From Burkholderia cenocepacia (GTDB lineage Bacteria; Pseudomonadota; Gammaproteobacteria; Burkholderiales; Burkholderiaceae), in assembly GCF_900446215.1 (NCBI RefSeq), contig NZ_UAQZ01000013.1, forward strand, positions 744,001 through 808,000: a stretch of 64,000 bases of DNA, given 5' to 3'. Each line of letters begins with the position of its first letter. Positions within the stretch are counted from its first letter, which is position 1. The translations under genes and the position numbers were made by a program. The notes under the pieces are model-generated. The model had not been told where the DNA came from. It did no database searches and saw only the letters and a list, made by a program, of their open reading frames with translations. Positions 26,878 through 35,926 of the stretch are shown here, piece by piece.

Positions 26878-27468
26878 TCAGAAGCCGTCGCCCGACGGCG
26901 CGCGCACGAACGCGCAGAGTTGCGGCGAATGCGTGTCGATCATCTGCTGGAACGGCGCACGGTGCCCGTACGCGATACCCGACACGAGCAACAGGCAGAC
27001 CGCCGCGACGCGCGGCGAGAACGCGCGCTGCCGCACGCCGTCGTAGCCGCGCAGGAACATCAGCGCGACCAGCGCGCCGAGCACCCAGCCGACGACGACT
27101 TCCGGCACGCTGTGCGAGTGATCGAATACGCGGGCAACGGCCGTGATCGCGCCGATGGCCAGCCCGGCCGCGATGCCGGGCGCCTTGCCGTGCCGGAACG
27201 CCTGCCACAGCATCGACAGCGCGACCGTCCACACGGACGTCGACAGCATCGTATGGCCGCTGATCACGCGGAAATCGAACTGCGCAAGCTCGATGCCGCA
27301 GCCGGCATACAGGATCTTCGTGGCGCCGACGACGCCCATCCCGGCGGCCAGCAGCACGCCCCAGCGGGCGGCGAGGCGCCAGTCGGTCAGCGCGAGCCAC
27401 GCCGCGCAGGTCAACGCGATCGGCAGGGTCAGCGCGGCATCGCCGATGTTGCTGATTTCACTCCACAT
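26878..27468 (-). CDS. PAP2-family membrane phosphatase
   Basis: Integral membrane protein of 196 residues with five or six helices. The phosphatase motifs appear as SGHTMLST (residues about 71-78) and RVFDHSHSVPEVVVGW (about 113-128), matching the PSGH and SRxxxxxHxxxD signatures in degenerate form. It may dephosphorylate lipid phosphates or undecaprenyl pyrophosphate, but the first KxxxxxxRP motif is not clear, so activity is uncertain. It follows mntH, separated by two hairpins, and may have its own promoter. Confidence 0.8.
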   Translation of the reverse strand: MWSEISNIGDAALTLPIALTCAAWLALTDWRLAARWGVLLAAGMGVVGATKILYAGCGIELAQFDFRVISGHTMLSTSVWTVALSMLWQAFRHGKAPGIAAGLAIGAITAVARVFDHSHSVPEVVVGWVLGALVALMFLRGYDGVRQRAFSPRVAAVCLLLVSGIAYGHRAPFQQMIDTHSPQLCAFVRAPSGDGF

Positions 27469-27507
27469 GATGGACTTCGGAGACGATCGAAAGACCGCAG
27501 TTTACCG

Positions 27508-27546
27508 CAGGCACGCAACGTGCCTGTGTCAGCCTGTGACAGGCTG
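27508..27546 (-). terminator. tandem hairpins downstream of mntH
   Basis: Two perfect inverted repeats lie within 40 bp: CAGGCACG/CGTGCCTG (27508-27526) and CAGCCTG/CAGGCTG (27530-27546). The second begins three bases after the mntH stop. No U-tract is seen, so they may act as a terminator pair or protect the mRNA 3' end. Confidence 0.55.
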
Positions 27547-27548
27547 TA

Positions 27549-28865
27549 TCAACCGGCGACACCGGTAATCAACAGCAGGTTCGTGCCGGTGATCACGGCG
27601 AACAGCGTCCACGCGGCCACCTGCATCCCGCGCCCGATCGCGTGCTCGCCCATCGTGCGGCGATCGCTGACCGAGCGGATCAGCGGCCACATCGCGAACG
27701 GCAATTGCAGGCTCAGCAGCACCTGGCTCCACACGAGCAGTTGCCCGACCGAGCCGTCGCCGAGCCACAGCACGCCGATCAGCGCCGGCACGAGCGCGAG
27801 CCCGCGCGTGATCAGCCGGCGCTGGTAACACGGGATCTTCGTATGCAGGAAACCGTCCATGATGACCTGGCCGGCGATCGTGCCGGTCAGCGTCGAGCTT
27901 TGACCCGACGCGAGCAGCGCGATGCCGAACAACAGCGCGGCCGCACCGCCCGCGATCGGCGTGATCAGCCGGTACGCCTGCTCGATGTCGGTCACGTTGT
28001 GCTGGCCCGTCGCATGGAATGCCGCGCCCGCGACGACGAGGATCGCCGCGTTGACGAGCATCGCGACGAACAGCGACACGCAGGTATCGATGCGCACCAG
28101 CGCCAGCGTGTCGCGGATCACGCCGCGCGCACCGCCGACGACGTGCCGCGTCTGCACGACCGACGAATGCAGATACAGGTTATGCGGCATGATCGTCGCG
28201 CCGACGATGCCGAGCGCGAGCACGATCGCATCCTTGCGGTCGTGGCCCGGGTCGCCCGGCACGAGGCCGCTCACCACCGCATGCCAGTCGGGCGGCGTGA
28301 TCGCCACCTGCGCGACGAAGCAGAACGCCATCGTCGCGATCAGCCCGAGCACGATCGCCTCGATCTGCCGGAAACCCTTGCCCTGCAGGCCGAGCACGAT
28401 CACCGTGTCGAGCGCGGTCAGCACGACGCCCCACGCGAGCGGCACGCCGAGCAGCAGCTTGAACGCGAGCGCGCAGCCGAGCACTTCCGCGATGTCGCAC
28501 GCGATGATCGACACTTCGGCCGTGATCCACTGCACGACGCGGCCGAACCGGCCGTAGCGGTCGTAGCTGGCCTGCGCGAGATCCTTGCCCGCGACGAGAC
28601 CGAGCCGCGCCGCGAGCATCTGCAGGAAGATCGCCGCGAGGCTCGAGAACGCGACGACCCACAGCAGCGAATAGCCGAACTGCGAGCCGGCCTGGATATC
28701 GGTCGCCCAGTTGCCGGGGTCCATGTAGCCGATCGCGACCAGCAGGCCGGGGCCGAAGAAACGTCTGAGCTTCTGCCAGCGCGGCGCGGCGGCGTCGATC
28801 GTGATGCTGCCCTTTACTTCCGACGGGCAGAAAGGGGCGGTGGCGGTAGTGGGGAGGAAGGGCAT
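27549..28865 (-). CDS. mntH: Nramp-family manganese transporter MntH
   Basis: Proton-coupled divalent metal transporter of 438 residues in the inner membrane, importing Mn2+ (and Fe2+). The metal-binding motif DPGN in TM1 is at residues 49-52 (YMDPGNWATD), and the TM6 motif is ATIMPHNLYLHSS. About eleven hydrophobic segments are seen. The N-terminus (MPFLPTTATAPFCPSEVK) overlaps the last 52 bases of the upstream AraC-type gene in another frame, and no later start codon precedes TM1, so the overlap seems real. No MntR box was found by eye. Confidence 0.93.
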   Translation of the reverse strand: MPFLPTTATAPFCPSEVKGSITIDAAAPRWQKLRRFFGPGLLVAIGYMDPGNWATDIQAGSQFGYSLLWVVAFSSLAAIFLQMLAARLGLVAGKDLAQASYDRYGRFGRVVQWITAEVSIIACDIAEVLGCALAFKLLLGVPLAWGVVLTALDTVIVLGLQGKGFRQIEAIVLGLIATMAFCFVAQVAITPPDWHAVVSGLVPGDPGHDRKDAIVLALGIVGATIMPHNLYLHSSVVQTRHVVGGARGVIRDTLALVRIDTCVSLFVAMLVNAAILVVAGAAFHATGQHNVTDIEQAYRLITPIAGGAAALLFGIALLASGQSSTLTGTIAGQVIMDGFLHTKIPCYQRRLITRGLALVPALIGVLWLGDGSVGQLLVWSQVLLSLQLPFAMWPLIRSVSDRRTMGEHAIGRGMQVAAWTLFAVITGTNLLLITGVAG

Positions 28866-29944
28866 GGAAACCGGGAATCGAGATCGCGATCCGTCGATTT
28901 TACGGGTATCCGTCCCGTTTTATCGTGCGCGACCACGCACGCGTCGCACCCCGCTCCGTCAACGTCGCCGTCGCCGTCGCAACATGCGGCGGCTCGCCCT
29001 TCGTCCGGAACGGGCGACGCCGCGCCCTGCGCGAGGATCTTTTCCCGCTCGGCGACGCGAAACTCGGTCGGCGACATCAGCAGCCGCTGCCGAAACAGCT
29101 TCGCGAGCCGCTCGCCGCTGCCGAAGCCGGTGCGCCGCGCGACCTTGTCGGCCGGCAGCGTCGTATGGATCAGCATGTGGCACGCCCGTTCGAGCCGCAC
29201 GTGCTGGACGAACTCGGTCGGCGTCACGCCGATTTCCTTCTTGAAGCGCCGCAGGAAATTGCGCTCGCTCATCGCGGCCGCCTGCGCGGCGCTCGCAATC
29301 GAGATGCGGTTCACGCTCTGCGCGCGCAGCCGTTGCGCGGACATCCGGATCGACGGGCTCGCACTCAGTTCGCGGAACGCCCACATCGACTGCGCATAGC
29401 GCTGCTCGACCGGCCGCATCATGTTGCTGGCGATCTCCTGCGCGGCGCTGTCGCCGAGGTCGACGCGGAACATGTCGAGCGCGGCGGCGAACACGTCGGT
29501 CTCGCCGGCCTGCAATTCGATCGTCGTGGTGGCGCGGCGCGCGGCCCTGCCCGGCCGCACGTCGATCGCCGACGACGGCCGTCGCGTGGCGGCGAGCGCG
29601 GGCAGATCCATCGCGTCGACGATCCAGCGCGCATGCCGGCGAATGTCGGTCAGGCGCCGCTGCAAGGCGTCGTCCCAGTTGACGGCCGCGCGCTCGCCAT
29701 GAAGATGAAAGAACGCGAGCGCCCGGCGGCTGTGTTCGTCGCCGAGCGGATCGGCCGCGATGCGCACGCCGGACGACGACTGCAACAGTCCCCCGCTTTC
29801 GGAGACGTACTTCAGCTGGTAATCCGCGCTGTACGCATGCAGGCGATTCGCCAGATTGAAAGCTTCGCCGAGGCGCGCGGCCTGGGCCAACGAAAACCCC
29901 GTACTCAAATAGATAACGACCCACCGCTGATCTGCTGCATTCAC
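28814..29944 (-). CDS. GlxA-like AraC-family transcriptional regulator
   Basis: Regulator of 376 residues with an N-terminal DJ-1/PfpI-like domain (WVVIYLSTGFSLAQAARLG ... LKYVSESGGLLQSSSGVRI) and a C-terminal AraC-type double helix-turn-helix (SAAQAAAMSERNFLRRFK and ADKVARRTGFGSGERLAKLF). A further 65-residue low-complexity tail (rich in Cys, Asp and Pro) follows and runs into the start of mntH. Such tails are not usual for the family. It is divergent from a LysR gene across about 440 bp. Targets are unknown; overlap with mntH suggests co-transcription. Confidence 0.85.
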   Translation of the reverse strand: MNAADQRWVVIYLSTGFSLAQAARLGEAFNLANRLHAYSADYQLKYVSESGGLLQSSSGVRIAADPLGDEHSRRALAFFHLHGERAAVNWDDALQRRLTDIRRHARWIVDAMDLPALAATRRPSSAIDVRPGRAARRATTTIELQAGETDVFAAALDMFRVDLGDSAAQEIASNMMRPVEQRYAQSMWAFRELSASPSIRMSAQRLRAQSVNRISIASAAQAAAMSERNFLRRFKKEIGVTPTEFVQHVRLERACHMLIHTTLPADKVARRTGFGSGERLAKLFRQRLLMSPTEFRVAEREKILAQGAASPVPDEGRAAACCDGDGDVDGAGCDACVVAHDKTGRIPVKSTDRDLDSRFPCPSSPLPPPPLSARRK

Positions 29945-30386
29945 TGGCCAAGCCCCCGACTTGTTCGACTTCTTCTAATACCGTCGAACTGTCAGGCTTA
30001 TATTTGGTTTGAATGCGTGCGACAGGACGGCTATCCCGAAATATGAAGCGACGGCATCTTAGCCGAACGGGTAGCGCCTTTGGCGCGAAATGGCCGACGG
30101 GGACAGCATGATGGCGGATTACTACAGGCTGCTGCCCGCCGCTGGTATGCCGACACAGAATCGCGTATGCGATGCGGTCGATTATTGCGGCCGTCATCCG
30201 CAATGACGGGTGTAATGACAGGCGTATTCGAGGGCGATGTCCATCGGCAAAACAGACGTTCGCGTATCGGCCCGAACGGCATCGACACGCATCGAACGCG
30301 CGCGATCGCCGCGCATGTCAACCGGCGCATCCGTTGCCTGCACATCCTTTAGAATCGATCGTCCTTCACCACGCCGCCCGCGCTCC
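29945..30386. promoter_or_regulatory. divergent promoter region between AraC-type and LysR-type genes
   Basis: This 442-bp gap should hold both promoters. The segment near 29960-30050 is relatively AT-rich (ACTTCTTCTAATACCG, TCAGGCTTATATTTGG). I could not single out a clear LysR T-N11-A operator. No gene is supported here. Confidence 0.5.
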
Positions 30387-31310
30387 GTGCCCGCCGCTCA
30401 CCGTCTCGACCTGAACCTGTTTCGCGTGCTCGACGCCGTCTACGTGCACGGCGGCATCGGCGCGGCCGCCCGCGCGCTGCATCTCACGCAGCCGGCCGTC
30501 ACGCATGCGCTCAACCGGCTGCGCGCGCATTTCGACGATCCGCTGTTCGTGCGCCAGGGCAACCGCGTCGTGCCGACGGAGCGTACGCGGTCGATCATCG
30601 CGGACGTGCAGCTGCACCTGAAGGGTCTGCAAGGCACCGCGCGCGATCCGGCCGCCTTCGATCCCGCGACGCTCGACCTGAGCATCGCGGTCGGCATTCG
30701 CGACGTGCTCGAATCCATCGCATTGCCGCGCATCGTCGCCGCGTTCGCCGACGAAGCGCCGGGCCTGCGGCTCGTCAGCCGGCGCATCGCGGTATCCGAC
30801 ATCGAGCGCGAGCTCGCTTCGGGCAATCTCGACCTCGTCGTCGACCGGCGCGTACAGACCGGCCCGCGCATCGCCACCGAACACCTGCTCGACGATTCGC
30901 TCGTCGTCGCGCTGCGCCGCGATCATCCGCTCGCGCGCGACGCGCTGCGACGCAGCGACTATTTCGCGGCGCAGCATATCGCCGTGTCGTCGCTCGGCGA
31001 GCCGCAATCGCTCGACGTCCTGCTCGGCAACGACGGACGCTTCCGCGACATCCGGCTTACGTGCCAGCACTATTTCGCCGCCTGCCAGATCGCCGCGGCC
31101 GGCGACCTGCTCGTTACGCTGCCGCACACCTATGCGCTGCGCATGGCCGCGCTGCTGCCGATCGTCGTGCGACCGCTGCCGCTGCGGCTCAAGCCGTTTC
31201 CGCTGCTCGCGTACTGGCACGAATCGCGCGACACCGATCGCGCGCATCAGTGGGTGCGCGAACGCATCGCCGCGCTCGTGCGCAGCAGCGCCGGCATCGC
31301 CGACGCGTAG
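30387..31310 (+). CDS. LysR-family transcriptional regulator
   Basis: LysR-type regulator of 307 residues. The N-terminal winged helix-turn-helix reads AHRLDLNLFRVLDAVYVHGG, GAAARALHLTQPAVTHALNRL, DDPLFVRQGNRVVPT. The C-terminal effector domain begins near residue 90 (LDLSIAVGIRDVLESIALPR). I chose the GTG at 30387, just before PAAHRLDLNLF, because LysR proteins normally start close to the HTH; a longer frame opens at an ATG at 30237. It is followed by an OsmC-like gene 98 bp downstream, which might be its target. Confidence 0.88.
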   Translation: MPAAHRLDLNLFRVLDAVYVHGGIGAAARALHLTQPAVTHALNRLRAHFDDPLFVRQGNRVVPTERTRSIIADVQLHLKGLQGTARDPAAFDPATLDLSIAVGIRDVLESIALPRIVAAFADEAPGLRLVSRRIAVSDIERELASGNLDLVVDRRVQTGPRIATEHLLDDSLVVALRRDHPLARDALRRSDYFAAQHIAVSSLGEPQSLDVLLGNDGRFRDIRLTCQHYFAACQIAAAGDLLVTLPHTYALRMAALLPIVVRPLPLRLKPFPLLAYWHESRDTDRAHQWVRERIAALVRSSAGIADA

Positions 31311-31408
31311 CAGCGCAGCAGGCGCCCGCGCGAACGGGACGGTATGCTGACGGCTGCACGCCGCCATGCGGCGCCCGCTTTCCTTGATCCGCTTACCGGA
31401 GACTTGCC

Positions 31409-31810
31409 ATGTCGCTCATCCACGCCGCCGCCGTCCTCGATGCCGACGCGCCCGACTACGTCGTCCAGTTGCAGGCCGGCACGCATGCGCTGACCGGTGA
31501 CGAAGCGCCGCGCGAAGGCGGCCAGGATCGCGGGCCGGCGCCATACGAATTCGTGCTGGCCGGGCTCGCGCAATGCACGGCCGCGACGCTGCGCATGTAC
31601 ATGCAGCGCAAGACGTGGCCGGCCGCGCGCATCGCCGTGCGCACCGAGCTGCATGCCGATCGCGAAGGTGTGCAATACGTGCGCCGCGTCGTCACGCTCG
31701 ACGGCCCGCTCGACGATGCGCAACGCCAGCGTCTCGCGGAAATCTGCGAGAAAACCCCGGTGACGCAGTTCATCAAGCGCGGCACGCGGATCGAAACGAC
31801 GCTGAACTGA
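31409..31810 (+). CDS. OsmC-family peroxiredoxin-like protein
   Basis: OsmC/Ohr-fold protein of 133 residues, expected to reduce organic or fatty-acid hydroperoxides. It shows the conserved GPAPYEFVLAGLAQCTAATLRMYM helix with the first redox cysteine (near residue 56), and the second near AEICEKTPVTQFIKRGT (near residue 113). The spacing fits the Cys pair of the family. It is convergent with the Dyp-type peroxidase gene across a strong hairpin, placing two peroxide-related genes side by side. Confidence 0.88.
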   Translation: MSLIHAAAVLDADAPDYVVQLQAGTHALTGDEAPREGGQDRGPAPYEFVLAGLAQCTAATLRMYMQRKTWPAARIAVRTELHADREGVQYVRRVVTLDGPLDDAQRQRLAEICEKTPVTQFIKRGTRIETTLN

Positions 31811-31851
31811 CGCACGCGGCGGGCCGTCCGGTCTGCCGCCTGACAAACGAA

Positions 31852-31887
31852 ACGGGCGGGGCGCGCATCCGTGCGCGCCCCGCCCGT
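31852..31887. terminator. strong bidirectional hairpin between osmC-like and peroxidase genes
   Basis: A perfect 16-bp inverted repeat (ACGGGCGGGGCGCGCA with its complement) with a 4-base loop TCCG lies between two convergent genes. It is flanked by AA on the left and TT on the right, so it can terminate in both directions. Confidence 0.85.
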
Positions 31888-31907
31888 TCATCGATCCCGC
31901 CCGGCGC

Positions 31908-32789
31908 TTACAGTCCGAGCGCGGACAGGTCCAGCTTGCCGTCCTTCATCGGCGGGCACCAGAAATACGCGCCCGTCAGCGGCCGCGTGAAGCGGAACAG
32001 GCCGTCGACGATCCCGTCTTCCGCGCCGCTCATCCGGCGCATCTGCACGTCGAACGCGCGGAACGAGCAGCCGAACGCGACGAAGTAGAGGCCCGCGCGA
32101 CGCGCGTCCGACCACGGCGACGAACGGCGCAGCATGAACGCCTCGGGCTCGAAGCTTTCCTGCGCGGTGCGCTTCACATGCGCGAATTCGGGGGCGTCGT
32201 CGAGTTCCTCGTTGTCCGACCGGCGGCGCCCGATGATGTGGTCCATGTCGCCCGACGCAATGCGCTCCATCTGGTCGAAGTCGTGCAGCCACTGCTGCAC
32301 CGCGACGAAGCTCGCGCCGTCGAGCCCCGCGCCCTGCCCCGTCACGATCGCCGCGGCCACCGCGTCGTCGCCTTCCGGGTTCTCGGTACCGTCCTCGTAG
32401 CCGGACAGGTCGCGATCGTTCGAATAGCGGAAGCCGTCGACGGCCTCCTGCAGCACGAACGCCGGCGCCAATGCGCGCTCGATCGCCCGCGCGCGCAGCA
32501 CGATCTCGCCGCGATCGTCCGAGCGCAGCCAGACCCATACGTCGGCCGGCGTCATCGGCAGCGTGCGGTCGTTCACCGCGAACGCCGGGTAGTCGGTCAG
32601 GCCCGGCACCGGATGGCCGAGGTATGCAGCCAGCGCGTGCCCGAAACCGACGACCGTGTCGCGTCCGTCGACGATCTCGCGCAGCGCGGCCAGCGCCGCC
32701 GCGACATTGCCGTCGTTCGACATCGTGAAAGTGAGGTATCGCGCTGCCGTATCGATCGGAGCCAGGATGCCTTGCTGAACGTCGCTCAT
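31908..32789 (-). CDS. Dyp-type (YfeX-like) haem peroxidase
   Basis: Dye-decolorising peroxidase of 293 residues, using haem and hydrogen peroxide to oxidise bulky substrates. The distal catalytic motif GxxDG is GYEDGTENP at residues 130-138 with D133. The proximal haem ligand is probably H204 in EFAHVKRTA. A distal arginine lies in FMLRRSSPW. No Tat or Sec signal is present, so it is cytoplasmic, like the YfeX group. GAGGAAACG directly precedes the ATG at 32789. The length matches the family. Confidence 0.92.
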   Translation of the reverse strand: MSDVQQGILAPIDTAARYLTFTMSNDGNVAAALAALREIVDGRDTVVGFGHALAAYLGHPVPGLTDYPAFAVNDRTLPMTPADVWVWLRSDDRGEIVLRARAIERALAPAFVLQEAVDGFRYSNDRDLSGYEDGTENPEGDDAVAAAIVTGQGAGLDGASFVAVQQWLHDFDQMERIASGDMDHIIGRRRSDNEELDDAPEFAHVKRTAQESFEPEAFMLRRSSPWSDARRAGLYFVAFGCSFRAFDVQMRRMSGAEDGIVDGLFRFTRPLTGAYFWCPPMKDGKLDLSALGL

Positions 32790-33271
32790 CGTTTCCTCGG
32801 GAATGGTTCGAAGTGAATCTGTACGGGCCGCCTCGTCGCGCGCCGCGGACGCGCAAGTGTAATCGATGCGCGCGCCGGCCCCGGTCTGCCAGCGCACAAC
32901 GTCCGCGAAAAGGGGCCAAAACCCCGAATACTAACCGTATCGACGCTGCAACGCCGCATTCGTCAGACGTTGCAGCGTGCGCGGCTGTCCTGATAGAATC
33001 CTTGCACGTCTTTTCGGCGTCCTTTCAACCGTTCACTTCAGGGAGGTGCAGATGTTCCGAATGCCAGCCACCTTCCCGAACGTGGTCCCACGGCGCAGCT
33101 GATCCAGCCCGCCGTCCGCGCCGGCTCCCGAGTTTTCCGCTGACCCGTCAGCCGCGCTTTTCCCGACAGCCCGTTTCGTTCCGCCCGCGTGTTTCGCGCG
33201 GCCCGGCTGTTGCGTTTTCGACGTTCTCCGAACCGGAAAGCCCCGTCGCGCGATGCGCCGGGCAACGATAC
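32790..33271 (+). promoter_or_regulatory. long leader with promoter and inverted repeat upstream of the ABC exporter
   Basis: This 480-bp gap separates the leftward peroxidase from the rightward ABC exporter. It holds a perfect 11-bp inverted repeat (ACGCTGCAACG at 32943-32953, complement at 32968-32978). A possible promoter overlaps the right arm: -35 TTGCAG at 32970 and -10 TAGAAT at 32994-32999, 18-bp spacer. Downstream is a short ORF with a strong ribosome-binding site (listed separately), then about 170 bases of leader before the exporter start. Confidence 0.5.
33052..33102 (+). CDS. upstream mini-ORF in the ABC exporter leader (possible leader peptide)
   Basis: A 16-codon ORF (MFRMPATFPNVVPRRS) is preceded by GGGAGGTG at an ideal distance. 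It ends 169 bases before the exporter ATG. A strong ribosome-binding site on so short an ORF suggests a translated leader peptide that could control the downstream gene by attenuation or coupling. The PRRS end next to the stop is a plausible ribosome-pausing sequence. I cannot prove translation. Confidence 0.5.
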   Translation: MFRMPATFPNVVPRRS

Positions 33272-35134
33272 ATGACCAGAAAAACCTCCCATCTGGGCGG
33301 CCATGCATTCCAGGCCGTCTTCGGCTTCACCATTCGTTACTGGCGCAAGCAGCCGGCGCGCATCGCCGCGGTCGCGAGCCTCGCGCTGCTCGCCGCGCTC
33401 GCCGACGTCCTGACGCCGTTGTTCGCCGGCCGCCTCGTCGACGCGCTGTCGACCGGCCTGACCGACCGCGCCGCCGCGTGGCATTCGGCCCTCGCCGCGT
33501 TCGGCACGCTTGCCGCGCTCGGCATCGGCGCGACCGTGCTGCGCCAGGGCGTTTACCTGAACATCATCACGCTCACGCTGAAGATGATGAGCGAGATCGC
33601 CGCCGCGTCGTTCCACCGCGTGCAGCGCTTCTCGACCGACTGGCACGCGAACAGCTTCGCGGGCTCGACCGTGCGCAAGATCACCCGCGGGATCTGGGCG
33701 CTCGACCTGCTCAACGACACCGTGCTGATCGCGCTGCTGCCGTCGGTCACGATGCTGGTCGGCGCGACCGTGCTGCTCGGCACGCACTGGCCCGTGATGG
33801 GGCTCGTCGTCGGCGCCGGTTCGCTGCTGTACATCGCGGTGACGGTCGCGGTGTCGCTCGGCATCGTCGCGCCGGCCGCGCGGCTCGGCAACCTGTGGGA
33901 TACGCGGATGGGCGGCGCGCTCGCCGACGCGGTGAGCTGCAACGCGGTCGTCAAGGCGTTCGGCGCGGAAACGCGCGAGGAAGCGCGGCTCGCGCGCGTG
34001 ATCGGCAAGTGGCGGCAGCGCACGCGCCGCACGTGGGTGCGCGGCACGTTCAACGGCGGGCTGCAGGGTGCGATGCTCGTCGCGATGCAGGCCGCGATGA
34101 TCGGCGTCGCGCTGCGGCTGTGGGTGAACAACGAAGCGAGCGTCGGCGACATCGCGTTCGCGCTGACGATGTTCTTCATGCTGCAGGGCTATTTGCGCGA
34201 CGTCGGCATGCACATCCGCAACCTGCAGCGCTCGGTAAACGACATGGAAGAACTCGTCGCGCTCGAACGCCAGCCGCTCGGCATCGACGATCGCCCCGGC
34301 GCGCCGGCGATCCGGATCGGCCAAGGCGAGATCCGCTTCGAGCACGTGACGTTCCGCTACGGCAACCATCCGGTGCCGCTGTACGACGATTTCTCGATGC
34401 GGATCGCGCCCGGCGAACGCGTGGGCCTCGTCGGCCATTCGGGGTCGGGCAAGACGACGTTCATCAAGCTGATCCAGCGCCTGTACGACGTGTCGGGCGG
34501 CCGCATCACGATCGACGGCCAGGACATCGCGCAGGTGCGGCAGGATTCGCTGCGCAGCCAGATCGCGATCGTCCAGCAGGAGCCCGTGCTGTTTCACCGC
34601 ACGCTCGCGGAGAACATCGCGTATGCACGCCCCGATGCGAGCCGCGCGGACATCGAGCGCGCCGCGCGCCTGGCCAGCGCGCACGACTTCATCGTCGCAC
34701 TGCCGGACGGCTATGACACGCTGGTCGGCGAACGCGGGATCAAGCTGTCGGGCGGCGAACGCCAGCGCGTCGCGATCGCGCGTGCGTTCCTCGCCGATGC
34801 GCCGATCCTGATCCTCGACGAAGCGACATCGAGCCTCGACAGCGAAAGCGAGCTGCTGATCCAGCAGGCGATGGAGCGGCTGATGGTCGGCCGCACGACG
34901 CTCGTCGTCGCGCACCGGCTGTCGACGGTGCGCTCGCTCGACCGGCTGCTGGTGCTCGATCGCGGCAAGGTGATCGAGGAAGGCAATCACGACGCGCTGA
35001 TCCGCATCGACGGCGGCATCTACCGCCGGCTGTTCGAGCGGCAGGCGCTGGAGCTGGCGAAAGGGCTCGCCGATTCGCCGCGGCGCGTGGCCGATCGCGA
35101 TGCCGGGCCGTTGGGAGAGCCGGCGGAGGTTTGA
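33272..35134 (+). CDS. ABC exporter (fused membrane and ATPase domains, MsbA-like)
   Basis: Half-transporter of 620 residues, expected to dimerise in the inner membrane and export a lipid, peptide or drug. The N-terminal ABC-transmembrane domain (residues about 30-310) has six hydrophobic segments. The ATPase domain has Walker A GLVGHSGSGKTT near residue 390, the Q-loop IVQQEPVLF, signature LSGGERQRVAIARA, Walker B ILILDEATSSLDSE and H-loop VVAHRLSTV. All motifs are intact. No strong ribosome-binding site precedes the ATG at 33272, in contrast to the mini-ORF upstream, so translation may depend on the leader. Confidence 0.92.
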   Translation: MTRKTSHLGGHAFQAVFGFTIRYWRKQPARIAAVASLALLAALADVLTPLFAGRLVDALSTGLTDRAAAWHSALAAFGTLAALGIGATVLRQGVYLNIITLTLKMMSEIAAASFHRVQRFSTDWHANSFAGSTVRKITRGIWALDLLNDTVLIALLPSVTMLVGATVLLGTHWPVMGLVVGAGSLLYIAVTVAVSLGIVAPAARLGNLWDTRMGGALADAVSCNAVVKAFGAETREEARLARVIGKWRQRTRRTWVRGTFNGGLQGAMLVAMQAAMIGVALRLWVNNEASVGDIAFALTMFFMLQGYLRDVGMHIRNLQRSVNDMEELVALERQPLGIDDRPGAPAIRIGQGEIRFEHVTFRYGNHPVPLYDDFSMRIAPGERVGLVGHSGSGKTTFIKLIQRLYDVSGGRITIDGQDIAQVRQDSLRSQIAIVQQEPVLFHRTLAENIAYARPDASRADIERAARLASAHDFIVALPDGYDTLVGERGIKLSGGERQRVAIARAFLADAPILILDEATSSLDSESELLIQQAMERLMVGRTTLVVAHRLSTVRSLDRLLVLDRGKVIEEGNHDALIRIDGGIYRRLFERQALELAKGLADSPRRVADRDAGPLGEPAEV

Positions 35135-35226
35135 TGCAGGCAGGTCGTCACATGACCCGGCGACATGGCTTCAATCGCCGGGCCATGCCGGCGATCCGAT
35201 TGGCGTGATCGACGCACGACGAGGAA

Positions 35227-35802
35227 ATGATGTTTCAACCGGACGAAACCCGTATCGAATCGAATCGCCTTTCGCTCGCACCGTTTTCGGCGAACGACGC
35301 GGATGCGACGCTTGCATGCATTACGCCGTCGCTGACTCGCTATATGGGCTGGGACCCTCCGGCGAACAGGGAAAGTTTCGATCGCGTCTGGCAGACGTGG
35401 CTGCATGCACAAACCGACGGCACAGACTACGTGTTCGTGATTCGACAACGCGACGGTGGAACCTTCCTCGGCCTGGTGGGGATTCATCACGTCAAGCAGG
35501 CCATCCCGGAACTGGGCGTCTGGATCCGCGAAGATCGGCATCGCGAAGGGATCGGACGAGAGGCGGTCAGGCTCGTCGTGGAATGGGCGTGCGTGACGCT
35601 CAACGTCCGGCGCTTCAACTATCCCGTTGCCGAGGAGAACCATCCGAGCCGACGTATCGCCGAGTCCCTCGGCGGCACTGTAACGGGCCGTGGCGAGACC
35701 CCGAAATTCGTGTCGGTCGTTTATCAGATACCGGCACCGGTGACCTGCGAAAGCCCGGGCAGGCATAGGCGGCAAACTCGCGACGATCGACCTTGTTCGT
35801 AG
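35227..35802 (+). CDS. GNAT-family N-acetyltransferase (RimJ/RimL-like)
   Basis: Acetyltransferase of 191 residues similar to ribosomal-protein and small-molecule GNATs of the RimJ/RimL group. It begins with the typical TRIESNRLSLAPFSANDADA. The acetyl-CoA loop is in ELGVWIREDRHREGIGREAV, near residues 98-117, followed by LNVRRFNYPVAEENHPSRRI. The ribosome-binding site GAGGAA abuts two tandem ATG codons; the second (35230) may be used. The last 20 residues are charged and not part of the fold. The substrate is unknown. Confidence 0.85.
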   Translation: MMFQPDETRIESNRLSLAPFSANDADATLACITPSLTRYMGWDPPANRESFDRVWQTWLHAQTDGTDYVFVIRQRDGGTFLGLVGIHHVKQAIPELGVWIREDRHREGIGREAVRLVVEWACVTLNVRRFNYPVAEENHPSRRIAESLGGTVTGRGETPKFVSVVYQIPAPVTCESPGRHRRQTRDDRPCS

Positions 35803-35926
35803 TGATCCGGCCCATGGCGGGGACTTCCATGAAAGCGGCCTGCCGCCGTCAGACCGCCGCGGACACGCGCCCCTCCCGTGGATCACTTATCATGTCGGCC
35901 AGGCAATTCGCGACGAAAGGCAGACC

